Shown: positions 33,678 to 42,762, numbered from the stretch's first letter. The stretch: DNA of 64,000 nucleotides from Pseudomonas alkylphenolica (GCF_004025535.1 NZ_QJRG01000050.1:239589-303588); one strand, 5' to 3'. Notes: generated from the letters alone by a model not told the origin. Program-made: numbers and translations.

Positions 33678-36248
33678 TTAACGGCAAACAGCGTTGAATG
33701 TTGCTATCGATGGCTCGGCGTCTTTGGTGGGTAAGGTAAAGTTCGCCTGGCATTGCTGATTGTTCGCATTGCCCCAACTGACATTCACCTTGCCTTGATC
33801 CGGTACGCCACTCAGGTACACCTCGCCCTTGGCGCCGACGATGCCGTTGTTCTCCAGGGCACCGTCTTCCTGCACGAGGGTGGCAGTGGCACCAAACGGT
33901 ACGGGTTTACCCTGATAGGTAAGGGTCATCAGCACGCGGCTGCCGACGCGGGTTTTAAAGTCAGCCAGCACCACGGCGCCCTTGGTGGGGATGACCGTCT
34001 GGGTATTGACTTCCATGTCGACATCGTCTGGCAGCGTTTCACTGTCCAGCGCTACGCGGTTCTTGCGATAGGTACTGACGTAGGGCACCACCGCGTAACC
34101 GCGCGAATCGGTGCGTACGCCGGTGGTGTTGCGCACCTTCGCATCCGCGGCACCCGGTGCACGAACCAAGGCAATGGTTTCGCCCTGGTTCTGGGAGAAG
34201 GTCACGCCATACGGGTGAGCCACGATCCCGCCCTGGACCCCGTAGTTCACCTGCTGCGAATTGCTGTCGTAGTTGTAGCCGGCCCGGGCTTCGCCAAGCG
34301 CGCCCTTGTAGCTGGCGTTGGCAGAGCCGCTGGTACCGCCACCCTGACTGGCATGGCGTTGTTGCACGTTGTAGCTCAGGTTGTTGTCTGCCAACGCAGT
34401 GCCACCCAGGCCCACGTTATGGGTGGTGTTGCCTTGCTTGCTGGTATTGAGGTTGTAGCTGGCCCAGGCCCTTGGCAGTACTTTTTCCAGCGGTACCTGT
34501 ACGTTGAACGACAGCTGTTGGTCCTTGCTGTTGCGGCCCTCGTAGGCGGGGGCCTGGCTATAGGTGTAATCGACACCGTAGTGAATGCCGTTGTGGCTGA
34601 CGTTGTAGCCGGCACTCACACTGCGCTCATAGCCCTTCTGGCGCCAGAAGTCCTGCTGATAACCGTTGACATAGAAGTTGCCTTTATCGCCCAGGGACTG
34701 GCTGATGTTGACCTGTGCCCGGCTGCGTTTGTTATAGGTGCGGCGCCAGTTGTTGAAGTTGTCAGGATCAATTTCATTGGCCTCCTGGAAGTCGTAGTAA
34801 CCACTGGTGGAGTAGCGGTAACTGGCCAGGGTAAAGGTCGTGCCGGTTGCGGCGATGTCCTTGGCGTACTGAACGCGATACGACTGACCGTCGTGTTTGG
34901 AGCCATCACGCAACTCGGCTTTGGCCTGGGTCACGTCAGCAGACACCGAACCCCATTCGCCAAACCCGTGGCCGATACCGAGGCTGCCAGAGGAGTATTT
35001 TCCCGATGCCAGCAGGCCACCGTACAAGGTGGCGTCAAACGGCGTGCCATAGATCAGCGAGCCCTGGGCAAAGGTCGGCGTGCTGGCCGTACTGGCCGAG
35101 GAGCGGTATTCACCGGCGGTCAGCGCGTATTTCAGGCGGCCTTCGCGCAACATCACGGGCACCGCGGAGAACGGCTGCACGGAGCGTCGCTCGGTACCGT
35201 CGGCCTCGGTGATGGTGATTTCCATGTCACCACTGGACGCGGTGGGGTACAGGTCGGTAATCGCGAAGGCGCCGGCGGGCACGTAGGTCTGATAGATGAT
35301 GTAGCCGTTCTGGCGCACGGTGACCTGGGCGTTGCTCTGGGCAATGCCGCGCACCACGGGAGCAAAGCCTTTCAGGCTGTCGGGAAACATGTTGTCGTCC
35401 GACGTCAGTTGGGCCCCGCGAAACTGCACGCTGCTGAACACATCGCCGGGTGTAGAACTGTCACCCAGGGTCAACTGGCCCTTGAGCGCGTGAATATCGC
35501 GCTGGGCGTAGCTGTTGACGTTGTTCCAGTTGCTTGTACCGTTGCTCTGGTTGTAGGTGGAATAGTTGCGCAGCCGCCACGCGCCAAGGTTCAAGCCGCT
35601 GCGCAGGTTCAGGTAATAGCTGCTGTCGGTGCCGGAACGGTTGTTGTGCGAAGTGGTTGCGCCACTGAAGCTGTAATTCAACAGCCCTGCAGTCAGCCCC
35701 TGGTCCCAGGTGCTGGGGTCTACATAGCCACGGGCTTCGGCGTTCAGGGCCGCCTGCGGGATGCTGATGTCCAGGCGTTGCGTGCCGAAGGTGAACCGGC
35801 TGAAAGCGTCTGGAATATAGTCCTGCAACTGGGTAATGGTTTGAGTCGCCGGCAGCTCTTGCAGCGCCGGGAAGGCTTCGACTTTAACCCCCATGTCTTT
35901 TAATTGCTGCGCCGTCAACTCGGGTTGCAACGCGCCGTCAATCTCGACAAAGTTTACGTCGCGAGTATCGACTCGGCTGTCGTTGAAATAAATATCAACC
36001 CTGTAGGTGCCGGGAAGTTGTCCAGCCGGGCTGGAGAAATGCCCAAGGTCGATGGCCGGCTGACCAGGCTCGGTCATTTCCAATGCGTGCGGATTGAAAT
36101 AGTCTTCGGCCAATGCCAACGTTGGCTGTAAACTCATGCCCAACAGAATATGACTTGCTATTAATGTGGCCAGGCGAGTTGGGGTAGCGCCATGTGCGCG
36201 ACCGCCGGTTTTTAGCGATGGAACTTGGAACAAATAATGGTTTTTCAT
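33678..36248 (-). CDS. Fimbrial outer-membrane usher
   Basis: The 856-residue usher is preceded by a long signal region ending near PTLALA. The N-terminal periplasmic domain (DYFNPHALEMTEP..., residues about 45-190) binds chaperone-subunit complexes. A 24-strand barrel with plug (about 200-680) includes YQTYVPAGAFAITDLYPT and GDMEITITEADGTER, both usher signatures. The C-terminal domains contain the Cys pair in NQQCQANF and NAVCR. GGTGGAG eight bases before ATG 36248 favours this start over the GTG at 36263. It assembles and secretes the pilus made by the neighbouring subunits. Confidence 0.95.
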   Translation of the reverse strand: MKNHYLFQVPSLKTGGRAHGATPTRLATLIASHILLGMSLQPTLALAEDYFNPHALEMTEPGQPAIDLGHFSSPAGQLPGTYRVDIYFNDSRVDTRDVNFVEIDGALQPELTAQQLKDMGVKVEAFPALQELPATQTITQLQDYIPDAFSRFTFGTQRLDISIPQAALNAEARGYVDPSTWDQGLTAGLLNYSFSGATTSHNNRSGTDSSYYLNLRSGLNLGAWRLRNYSTYNQSNGTSNWNNVNSYAQRDIHALKGQLTLGDSSTPGDVFSSVQFRGAQLTSDDNMFPDSLKGFAPVVRGIAQSNAQVTVRQNGYIIYQTYVPAGAFAITDLYPTASSGDMEITITEADGTERRSVQPFSAVPVMLREGRLKYALTAGEYRSSASTASTPTFAQGSLIYGTPFDATLYGGLLASGKYSSGSLGIGHGFGEWGSVSADVTQAKAELRDGSKHDGQSYRVQYAKDIAATGTTFTLASYRYSTSGYYDFQEANEIDPDNFNNWRRTYNKRSRAQVNISQSLGDKGNFYVNGYQQDFWRQKGYERSVSAGYNVSHNGIHYGVDYTYSQAPAYEGRNSKDQQLSFNVQVPLEKVLPRAWASYNLNTSKQGNTTHNVGLGGTALADNNLSYNVQQRHASQGGGTSGSANASYKGALGEARAGYNYDSNSQQVNYGVQGGIVAHPYGVTFSQNQGETIALVRAPGAADAKVRNTTGVRTDSRGYAVVPYVSTYRKNRVALDSETLPDDVDMEVNTQTVIPTKGAVVLADFKTRVGSRVLMTLTYQGKPVPFGATATLVQEDGALENNGIVGAKGEVYLSGVPDQGKVNVSWGNANNQQCQANFTLPTKDAEPSIATFNAVCR

Positions 36249-36372
36249 CTCTATAAACTCCACCTGACATTATTGCGCGCAAGCCAGCCCCACCCCCTTT
36301 GGCTTCGGGCAGTTAATCCAGCAGTTTGATAGTTAACTAAACAGGGAAGAACAACGACGTCGCCGCGTTGGA

Positions 36373-37053
36373 TCAGAGCGCTGCAGAGGCTTCTGCGGAT
36401 ACACCGCCATAATCATTGATGGCTTTCCACTTGACGGCACCGGACGCCCCTGTCGGAAGGGGCCACGACAATGAACTTTGTGGTGCGACCATGCCGGCGT
36501 CCTTGATTTTGTCTTTACCCACGCTGAGTTCATTGAAAGAAACGTGGTAAGGCGTTGGGTTATCAACTTTCAACGTGTTGCCGACACGGCTGAACTTCAG
36601 AAGCCTATAAGCGCCATTGGCTTCACCCGCCAAACCGGCCGGACGGTAAAATAGTTTGATGGTGGTTTTTAACGAAATCTGCAGTTGATTGGCATCGGTT
36701 TGTTTCGACGCAGGAATCGACTTGATATTGAGCCAGAACACCGACTCTTTGTCTTCGCTAAGGCTGCCGCCAGTACGGATGATCCGCAGCGAATTCTCCT
36801 GCTCCGGATTCAGCCGAAACAGCGGTGGCGTGACGATGAACGGCGCCTTCTGGACAGCGCCAGTCGACCTGTCCTCGACCCAGGACTGAATCAGGAAGGG
36901 TGTGTTTTTTTCCGAGTTTTTGACCGAGATGGAAGATTCTTTTTTCGAGCCGTCAAACACCACGCGGGTGCCACCTACGACCACACCGGCCCACGAAGTC
37001 TGGGCGATACTCAACAGCAAGCCGGAGATTAAAAAGGGCTTGAGCCAACGCAT
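36373..37053 (-). CDS. Periplasmic fimbrial chaperone (PapD-like)
   Basis: This 226-residue protein has a signal peptide (LLLSIAQTSWA) and two Ig-like domains. The first domain has VVVGGTRVVFDGSKKESSISVKN and the usher/subunit contact strand PPLFRLNPEQENSLRII. The conserved region IKLFYRPAGL marks the domain boundary. It donates a strand to unfolded pilin subunits in the periplasm. The start at ATG 37053 follows AAGGAG; the longer frame lacks a signal-peptide-like N-terminus. It sits between the major pilin and the usher. Confidence 0.93.
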   Translation of the reverse strand: MRWLKPFLISGLLLSIAQTSWAGVVVGGTRVVFDGSKKESSISVKNSEKNTPFLIQSWVEDRSTGAVQKAPFIVTPPLFRLNPEQENSLRIIRTGGSLSEDKESVFWLNIKSIPASKQTDANQLQISLKTTIKLFYRPAGLAGEANGAYRLLKFSRVGNTLKVDNPTPYHVSFNELSVGKDKIKDAGMVAPQSSLSWPLPTGASGAVKWKAINDYGGVSAEASAAL

Positions 37054-37166
37054 CAGTAATTTCTCCTTGAACTGCACCCTCTTGCCGGATTGCTTGTGCA
37101 AAAGGGTGTAGTTCGATCATGCAGTTAGACGGGCTATCAAATGGGTTGATAGCCGACTGCTAAGAC

Positions 37167-37697
37167 TTAGTTGTAACGGACGGTGAATTCGGCAGCAGCG
37201 TTGCCTTTACCAGCAGTTACGGTGCTAGCAGTAGCCACGTACTTGGCAACAAAATCAAAGGTGTTGTCGACTGTTGCTACAAGGTCTTTGTCAGCAGACG
37301 CACTATTCAATGCAATGGGGGTATTGCCGTCTGCTTCAAAGAAACCGATTGCTACACCAGTTGCCTCTGCATCGTTACCAGTCCCTTTAGTCAGCGCCAG
37401 CAAACTGCTGTTGTTTGCATCGCCCGCACCGCTAAAACTGATAGAAGCGTTAACAGCCGCCGGGCACTCCGTCACCACAATGGCGAGTTTCGAGGGTGAG
37501 GCGACAGAGCCGGCTGCACCGAAGGACGAAGTAGAGACGGTGCCCAGATCCACGGTCAGCGCTTCAGAGCCGGAGGCAATCTTGCAAGTGGTGCTGGAAA
37601 TGGTACCAGTAAAGTTAATAGTACCGTCAGCGGCGTTGGCCATGGTTGCAAAAGCGGAGCTAGCCAGAATTGCTGCAGCGATCAAACTCTTTTTCAT
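37167..37697 (-). CDS. Major fimbrial subunit (type 1 pilin family)
   Basis: This 176-residue protein has a signal peptide (IAAAILASSAFATMANA) and a mature pilin of about 152 residues with the Cys pair STTCKI and VTECPA. It ends in the beta-zipper motif AEFTVRYN with a penultimate Tyr. AAGGA lies eight bases before ATG 37697. It is the first gene of the chaperone-usher operon and the shaft subunit. A 65-base stretch after the stop may limit read-through so that pilin is made in excess. Confidence 0.92.
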   Translation of the reverse strand: MKKSLIAAAILASSAFATMANAADGTINFTGTISSTTCKIASGSEALTVDLGTVSTSSFGAAGSVASPSKLAIVVTECPAAVNASISFSGAGDANNSSLLALTKGTGNDAEATGVAIGFFEADGNTPIALNSASADKDLVATVDNTFDFVAKYVATASTVTAGKGNAAAEFTVRYN

Positions 37698-38090
37698 ATC
37701 GATTATCCTTCAGTTAAGTGGATGTTTGCGTTTGGCTTGCCTTGCGATGCAAGTACTGGGCTCTGTATTTAAACGCCACATCTGATAGTTACGTACATTG
37801 GGGTTGGAGTTCTTCTTGTCTTGCAAAGAAGTGGGCGAATTATGGGTATTCAAGACAGGATGTTGCAGAGGGGAATTCAGCTTAGGTTGTAGGGAAATTC
37901 TTACTTGATGGGTCATGACAAACACAAAAGCTAGCGGACGCGTTACTTGAGTGCTTCTGACAGGGGAAGGGAATTGCAGCCGGCAAGCGCACGGTGTGGT
38001 GCGTAGCTTCTTGCCGGTGAGGTGGCGGCAATCGCGCGGGTCGCGCTGCTCAGGCCTGGCCTGGCAAGATTGCCGCCTTCAATGGTTGAG
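37698..38090. other. Intergenic region: fimbrial promoter side and endonuclease 3' end
   Basis: The 393 bases hold no convincing gene. The part next to the pilin (37698-37950) is AT-rich and presumably carries the fimbrial promoter; I see no inverted repeats of the size expected for a phase-variable switch. Near the endonuclease stop, GGCGGCAATC (38024-38033) and GATTGCCGCC (38068-38077) form perfect ten-base arms that could fold after the gene, without a T-run. Confidence 0.4.
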
Positions 38091-39059
38091 TTACTTGCAG
38101 TTGCCGGCCTTGCGATAGCCCGCTGCCTGCGCTTCGGATTCCGAGGCGAACGCTACCTGGTTTTTCGCAGACACCTGCGCATAGCCAGGGCAGCCATTGG
38201 CAAGGTGGTATACGTGGCTCTTCTGGTTACCGATGATCGCACCGCTGGCCGCGGATGCACTTGCCAGGGTAGGTTTTGCAGCGGGTTGTGCTGCGCGCGC
38301 CGGCACTGCACTGACGACACCGTCACCCACAGGCTTGTACCCGGCCGTCCAGCTGCGTTGGCCGGTAACGAACGGGTTGGAGTGCCCCATGATGGCGGCG
38401 ATACGGCGATCACGCTCTTTTTCCCAGGCGGTTACCGGGTGCTGCTTGTCCCACGCCATGAGCAGCTGTTGTTGCTGACGGGACATGCTCAGCTTGTAGC
38501 GATCGAACATATAGAAGGTGGTTCGTGCAACCAGGCCTTTGACCTCGTCACGCGGTTCGGCGGTTTTCTGCTCGAAATCGATCTTCGTCGTGCACTGGCC
38601 GTACTGGCGGGCAACCCCGGCGTTCATGCCGTAGTTGAAGTTGCTGCGGTCGCCGTTCACTTCGCCTACGGACGGGTACAGGTTGAACAGGTTCGCTTCC
38701 ATGGCGCGGAACACCGGGTCTTCATCCACGCAGTGTTCGCGCCCGCCGTTCTGCCAGCACTGACGCTGGTGGCCGAATGTCCAGGCCGGCACGATGTGTT
38801 CCCACTCGGTTCGCTCGGCGCGGCTTTGCTGTTTGCGTGTTTCATAGCCACAGGAGCCCGGGTCGACGCGGCCACCGGATTTACCGACCCAGGTCCACTT
38901 GCAGCCACAGTAAAGCTCGCCCATGGCGCTGTTGGCCTGGTCGAGGTAAACCTTTTGTTTGGCGATGACCTTGGCTTCGGAGAATGTCGCAGGCGGCGAG
39001 GCGAGGGTAGGCGTCGCGACGCAGAACATCAGGGATAGAACAGACAGCAGCTTTTTCAT
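38091..39059 (-). CDS. Secreted endonuclease I family nuclease
   Basis: This 322-residue exported nuclease has a signal peptide (LLSVLSLMFCVATPTLA). The EndA/NucM core (about residues 25-225) has TEWEHIVPAW with the catalytic His, and EANLFNLYPSVGEVNGDRSNFNYG with the metal-binding Asn residues. Multiple Cys (CGCKW, GSCGY, QCWQNGGREHC) can form disulfides as in Vibrio Vvn and Dns. The tail after residue 275 (SHVYHLANGCPGYAQVS) resembles the small Cys/His sunset/Ada-like module. It degrades extracellular or periplasmic DNA. A perfect palindrome lies 19-41 bases upstream of the ATG, and there is no clear Shine-Dalgarno. Confidence 0.88.
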   Translation of the reverse strand: MKKLLSVLSLMFCVATPTLASPPATFSEAKVIAKQKVYLDQANSAMGELYCGCKWTWVGKSGGRVDPGSCGYETRKQQSRAERTEWEHIVPAWTFGHQRQCWQNGGREHCVDEDPVFRAMEANLFNLYPSVGEVNGDRSNFNYGMNAGVARQYGQCTTKIDFEQKTAEPRDEVKGLVARTTFYMFDRYKLSMSRQQQQLLMAWDKQHPVTAWEKERDRRIAAIMGHSNPFVTGQRSWTAGYKPVGDGVVSAVPARAAQPAAKPTLASASAASGAIIGNQKSHVYHLANGCPGYAQVSAKNQVAFASESEAQAAGYRKAGNCK

Positions 39060-39077
39060 GAATCAAATCATTGGCTT

Positions 39078-39100
39078 AAGGGTTACACATTGTAACCCTT
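39078..39100. promoter_or_regulatory. Perfect inverted repeat upstream of the endonuclease gene
   Basis: AAGGGTTACA and TGTAACCCTT flank CAT. The repeat ends 18 bases before the start codon, so it would be either an operator over the promoter or a leader hairpin. Confidence 0.5.
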
Positions 39101-39179
39101 CGCGCTTGTGCGCCTATGCCTTTGATTGGGCTCAGTTTCCCTTTGTTTCGGGCCACGGGGCGGCGCTGTTCAGGGCTGG

Positions 39180-39482
39180 TCAGTGGGGCGTGAAGATCCG
39201 TTTCACGCCAACGCCATCGAGCACGGCATCGATCAGCGCACGCGCCGCCTCGATGTGCTGGCCGGCACCGCACACCAGGGAGCGGTCGTTGAGCGTGAGG
39301 TGATCCGCCGCATCGCTGAGCGTAGCCTCGGCACATTGCAGCAGGTGGCAGGCATGCAGCAGCGCTTCTTCGGCGGGAATGCCGGCGCGGACTGTGAATA
39401 GGCGATGGGTACCGAACGGCGTGTCGGCGGTGGTGGCGTTGGAAAGATCGACGCTTGGGGGATCGGGGACGAGCTTTTTCAT
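39180..39482 (-). CDS. DUF6124/DUF3077 family small protein
   Basis: This 100-residue protein begins MKKLVPDPPSVDLSN, the near-invariant start of this Pseudomonas-restricted family, followed by a helical body (AGIPAEEALLHACHLLQCAEATLSDAADHL). The ATG at 39482 is preceded by GAGG six bases upstream. A longer open frame extends upstream but corresponds to the structured C4-like RNA, not protein. Family function is unknown. Several copies per genome, each behind a C4-like RNA, are common in this genus. Confidence 0.8.
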   Translation of the reverse strand: MKKLVPDPPSVDLSNATTADTPFGTHRLFTVRAGIPAEEALLHACHLLQCAEATLSDAADHLTLNDRSLVCGAGQHIEAARALIDAVLDGVGVKRIFTPH

Positions 39483-39533
39483 GGTTGGCCTCAAGTTATG
39501 ATGCCGCCACGTCTCGCTGCTAAACGAAAAGGT

Positions 39534-39609
39534 GGCAGCTGTACGCGGGTTAGCAGACCGGTAACTCGAGGAACCCGGCGCACCCGAAGGCGCCCCACGT
39601 ACAACCGCC
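39534..39609 (-). ncRNA. C4 antisense-like structured RNA upstream of DUF6124 gene
   Basis: On the minus strand GGCGGTTGTACG (39609-39598) pairs with CGTACAGCTGCC (39545-39534) over 12 bases, counting two G-U pairs. Inside are two hairpins: GGCGC/GCGCC closing a TTCG-type loop (39094-style position 39077-39094 offset by 500, i.e. 39577-39594), and CGGGTT/AACCCG (39577-39572 with 39551-39546). This three-helix fold and its wording match my memory of the C4 antisense RNA family (Rfam C4), which in P1-type phages represses a downstream reading frame. Confidence 0.6.
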
Positions 39610-39843
39610 ATATAGCGTTGTGCCGTTGATATCGAGTATTGAACCGGACTGCTAAATCCGCTCGTTGGATGTTCCAACAAGGTCAGCAGCCTAGGTCCAC
39701 GAGGGGCTCGGCACAACAGCTCAACGGCGCCGGAAGTATGATTCAGAACGGTCCGACAGAAAACGCCTACAGGATCTCGATTTTTCGCAGATGTCTGTGG
39801 GAGTATCGTCCGTCTTGATGGCCGCTACCCGTTAGAGCGACGG

Positions 39844-41355
39844 CTACTCGTCGACCTTCTGCGCGCCAGCTTTGCGGGTCACACGCCTTGCTTTCACAGG
39901 TTTAGCGGCCTCGGCCCTGGCTGCCTGAAGCGCCACAGCCTGCATTTCCTCGTAGGAATCCTTCAGGCATTGCGCGAGGAAGTCCGGGTCGGGCACCACG
40001 TTCGGTGAGCTGGTCAGCGAGATGAACATCTTCCCGCAGTAGCTGGTGGGGTTCCAGATCAGCGACAGACCATCCACCAGCGGGCCAACACCGCACCAGT
40101 ACACAAGCTTTGCCCCGAGCATGTACAGCGGCACATTCGGCCCCGGCACGTTGGTGACCATGCAGTTGTGCAGCACCACCGGGCCTTTGCCACCCATGCC
40201 CATCAGCGTCGCCAGGCGGCCGGCGAGCCCGAGGGTGGCCGGGGGCGCGAATTTCTGCAGGTTGGTCAGGTCGTTGGCACCCACCGCGTTCTGGATCGCT
40301 TTCGATTGCGACGTCGCAGCCTGCAGCGCTTGCAGGCGTTCGAGCGGGTCCTCGATGTCGGTGCGCAGTGGGAAGGTGAGCATCGACACGGTGTTGCCGG
40401 CAGCAACGGATTCATTGCCCTGGCGGGTGTTGACCGGTGCCAGGGTCACCAGCGACTTCTCTGGCAGTTCATCCTTTGCCATCAGGTAACGACGCATCGC
40501 CCCGCCGACCATGGCCAGCACCGCATCGTTGACGGTAGCCCCGGGCACAAGGTTCTTGATCTGTTTGACCACGGCCAGGTCGAGGGTGACCGAATCCCAG
40601 ACCCGACTGGACGTCACGTTGCTGTTGAAACGCGTGCGCGGTGCGCCGCCTTCAGCGCTAAGCACCGAGCGCGCGACTTTCTGCAGGCTGGCAAAGGCCA
40701 GCTTGGGCAATACCCGGGCCAGCGGCAGCGCCATGCGCGCGGAGGCAGTGATGTTGTCGGTGAGCATGCGGCTTACCGTGTCGAGCACGCCCCAGCGCTG
40801 CGCTACCCGCGAGGCCGCCGGAGCGTTATCGACCACCGCCACGGGTTTGCCTTGCGCGCCGGCCAGATCGTGCAGGGCCCAGGTCAGCTCGGCAGCCGCC
40901 GCGCCGTCCATGGCGGCGTGGTGCGACTTGGTCAGGATGGCAAAGCTGCCCTTGGGGATGCCCTCGATGTTGTCGAGCCCCTCGATCACGTACATCTCCC
41001 AGGGCGCCCGGGACAGGTCCACCGAGCGCGCATGAATGCGCGATACCAGAATGCAGAACTGGCGCCAGTCGCCCGGCTTGGGCAGGGCGAAATGGCGCAC
41101 GTGGAAGTCGATGTCGAACAGGTCGTCTTCCACCCAGTACGGATAGCCCAGACCGAAGGGCACCTGGATGATCTTGCGCTTGAACACCGGCGAGACGTCG
41201 AGGCGATCCGAAATATGCTGGACGATCTGCCGAAAGCCGAGCCGCTGCCCCTCTACCGTGGACTGATCGTAGATATAGATCATGGTGCAGTGCGACGCGG
41301 CATGGGGACGGTCGACCTTGAGGAACAGGGCATCTTGCCCGCTGAGTTTGCTCAT
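39844..41355 (-). CDS. Wax ester synthase/diacylglycerol acyltransferase family protein
   Basis: This 503-residue protein starts at MSKLSGQDALFLKVDRPHAA, the typical WS/DGAT beginning. The catalytic HHxxxDG motif is intact as HHAAMDG at residues 145-151. A second signature, CMVTNVPGPNVPLYMLGAKLV, and PLVDGLSLIWNPTSYCGKMFISLT lie in the C-terminal third. It esterifies fatty alcohols or diacylglycerol with acyl-CoA. The C-terminus is basic (KPVKARRVTRKAG). The long frame upstream of 41355 is not family sequence and is excluded. It is divergent from a lipase-like hydrolase, suggesting linked making and breaking of neutral lipids or related esters. Confidence 0.88.
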   Translation of the reverse strand: MSKLSGQDALFLKVDRPHAASHCTMIYIYDQSTVEGQRLGFRQIVQHISDRLDVSPVFKRKIIQVPFGLGYPYWVEDDLFDIDFHVRHFALPKPGDWRQFCILVSRIHARSVDLSRAPWEMYVIEGLDNIEGIPKGSFAILTKSHHAAMDGAAAAELTWALHDLAGAQGKPVAVVDNAPAASRVAQRWGVLDTVSRMLTDNITASARMALPLARVLPKLAFASLQKVARSVLSAEGGAPRTRFNSNVTSSRVWDSVTLDLAVVKQIKNLVPGATVNDAVLAMVGGAMRRYLMAKDELPEKSLVTLAPVNTRQGNESVAAGNTVSMLTFPLRTDIEDPLERLQALQAATSQSKAIQNAVGANDLTNLQKFAPPATLGLAGRLATLMGMGGKGPVVLHNCMVTNVPGPNVPLYMLGAKLVYWCGVGPLVDGLSLIWNPTSYCGKMFISLTSSPNVVPDPDFLAQCLKDSYEEMQAVALQAARAEAAKPVKARRVTRKAGAQKVDE

Positions 41356-41538
41356 TGTTAACGCGCTCGCAAGGTGGTGGCGGAGTCGGGCAGATTCAGC
41401 GATCCGCCGTTGCCCCGTCCCCCTGCAAATGGGGGGGCATTCGCGGCCGACCGGGTCTTTAAGCTGGACGCTATCGGAGGGTCTTGTGCGCGCCGTCGGG
41501 GTGCACCTGCTGACTCCCGCCCGGGGAGGGGATCGTGC

Positions 41539-42720
41539 GTGTGGCGTAAACAACAGTGCGTGAGTGAGGAAGGGGCAGGGGCTGCACGCGGGCCCTGGTG
41601 GGAGCGCTTGTCCGAAGACTTCTGGCGGCAGGCCGACGGCACCGAACTGGACGCCAGGCATCGATTGAAGGTTCATGGCACGGCTGCCATCGAACGGGTG
41701 ATGCGCACCTCGTTGTCGGCCACGGTGGCGGCAAGTGCGCTGACCACGCTGTCCAGGCCGGGCCGGCTGCAGCGCGAGTTCGAGGCATTGCGCTTCTACG
41801 AACCGCTGGCACGTAAGGCGGATGCCTCGCAGGTATTTCTGCCGCCGCCGAAGGACATTGTCATTTCAGAACAGGCCCTGCCTGGCAACGACATCCGGCG
41901 TGTGCAACTGCGTTTCGCCAGCCCGTTCAAGCCGCTCAATCCCTTCGCCCGCCCGCAGTTCGAGGCCATGCAGCGCAATGCCTTTGCCCATGCCCAGCAC
42001 TGGTGCCATGGCGACCGGCCGCGACCGACGCTGATCGTCATCCACGGCTTCGCCGCCGACCCGCACTGGCTCAACGCCCATGCGCTGTCGCTGGCCGAAT
42101 TTTATGGGCGGGGCTATGACATCCTGCTGTTTACCTACCCGCACCATGGCCGCCGCGCAGAATGTAGCGACTGGTTCAGTGGCCAGGGGCTGTTCGGCAG
42201 CGGGCTGGTGGGTTTCAACGAAGCGCCGCTGCATGCGATTCATGACCTGCGGGTGTTCATCAACTACTTGCAGGCGCGCGGTGTCGAGCATATCGGCGTC
42301 ACGGGCATTTCCTTGGGCGGCTATACCGCAGCGCTGCTCGCCGCCGTGGACGATCGCCTGGCCTGGTGCATCCCGATCGTGCCTGCGGTCAGCCCGGTCG
42401 ATGTGTTTCTTGAGTGGCAGCCCACCGGTGTTCTGCTCTCGCGGCTGATGCGCAAACAGGGCATTGGCGTCGCCGAAATGCGCGGGTTGCTGGCCGTGCA
42501 CAACCCGCTGACCTACGCCCCGTGCCTGGACGGCGAGCGCATGCTGATCATCGGCGGCGCCGGCGACCGGGTCACCATGCCGCGACACTTGCGGCTGTTG
42601 CACCAACACTGGCCGGGCAGCGCGTTGCACTGGTTTCCTGGTAATCACGTACTGCATCTGGGGCGCGGGGAGTATCTGGCGTGTATGGGGGCGTTGATGG
42701 ACAGGTATTCGGAAAACTAG
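41539..42720 (+). CDS. Alpha/beta hydrolase, lipase-like
   Basis: This hydrolase has about 393 residues when started at GTG 41539, which follows a GGGAGGGG tract. The frame is open further upstream, so the start is uncertain. The catalytic triad is visible: the nucleophile Ser in GVTGISLGGYTA, the acid in IGGAGDRVTMP, and His in PGNHVLHLG. The oxyanion region is VIHGFAADPH. There is no signal peptide. It faces the WS/DGAT-family gene across a short gap and probably cleaves an ester or thioester. Confidence 0.78.
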   Translation: MWRKQQCVSEEGAGAARGPWWERLSEDFWRQADGTELDARHRLKVHGTAAIERVMRTSLSATVAASALTTLSRPGRLQREFEALRFYEPLARKADASQVFLPPPKDIVISEQALPGNDIRRVQLRFASPFKPLNPFARPQFEAMQRNAFAHAQHWCHGDRPRPTLIVIHGFAADPHWLNAHALSLAEFYGRGYDILLFTYPHHGRRAECSDWFSGQGLFGSGLVGFNEAPLHAIHDLRVFINYLQARGVEHIGVTGISLGGYTAALLAAVDDRLAWCIPIVPAVSPVDVFLEWQPTGVLLSRLMRKQGIGVAEMRGLLAVHNPLTYAPCLDGERMLIIGGAGDRVTMPRHLRLLHQHWPGSALHWFPGNHVLHLGRGEYLACMGALMDRYSEN

Positions 42721-42762
42721 GTTAGAGTGCTCATCCATTTCTGTTCCTGCGTTATGTGAAGA

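Noticed and set aside
33753..35903. 716-residue open frame opposite the usher
   Set aside because: Same reason: it is the complementary strand of a conserved usher with no coding signals of its own.
37698..38090. Phase-variable invertible promoter before the fimbrial operon
   Set aside because: No pair of matching inverted repeats flanks the promoter and no recombinase gene is adjacent.
39483..39716. N-terminal extension of the DUF6124 protein
   Set aside because: The region folds as a C4-like RNA and the protein has its own ribosome binding site at the shorter start.
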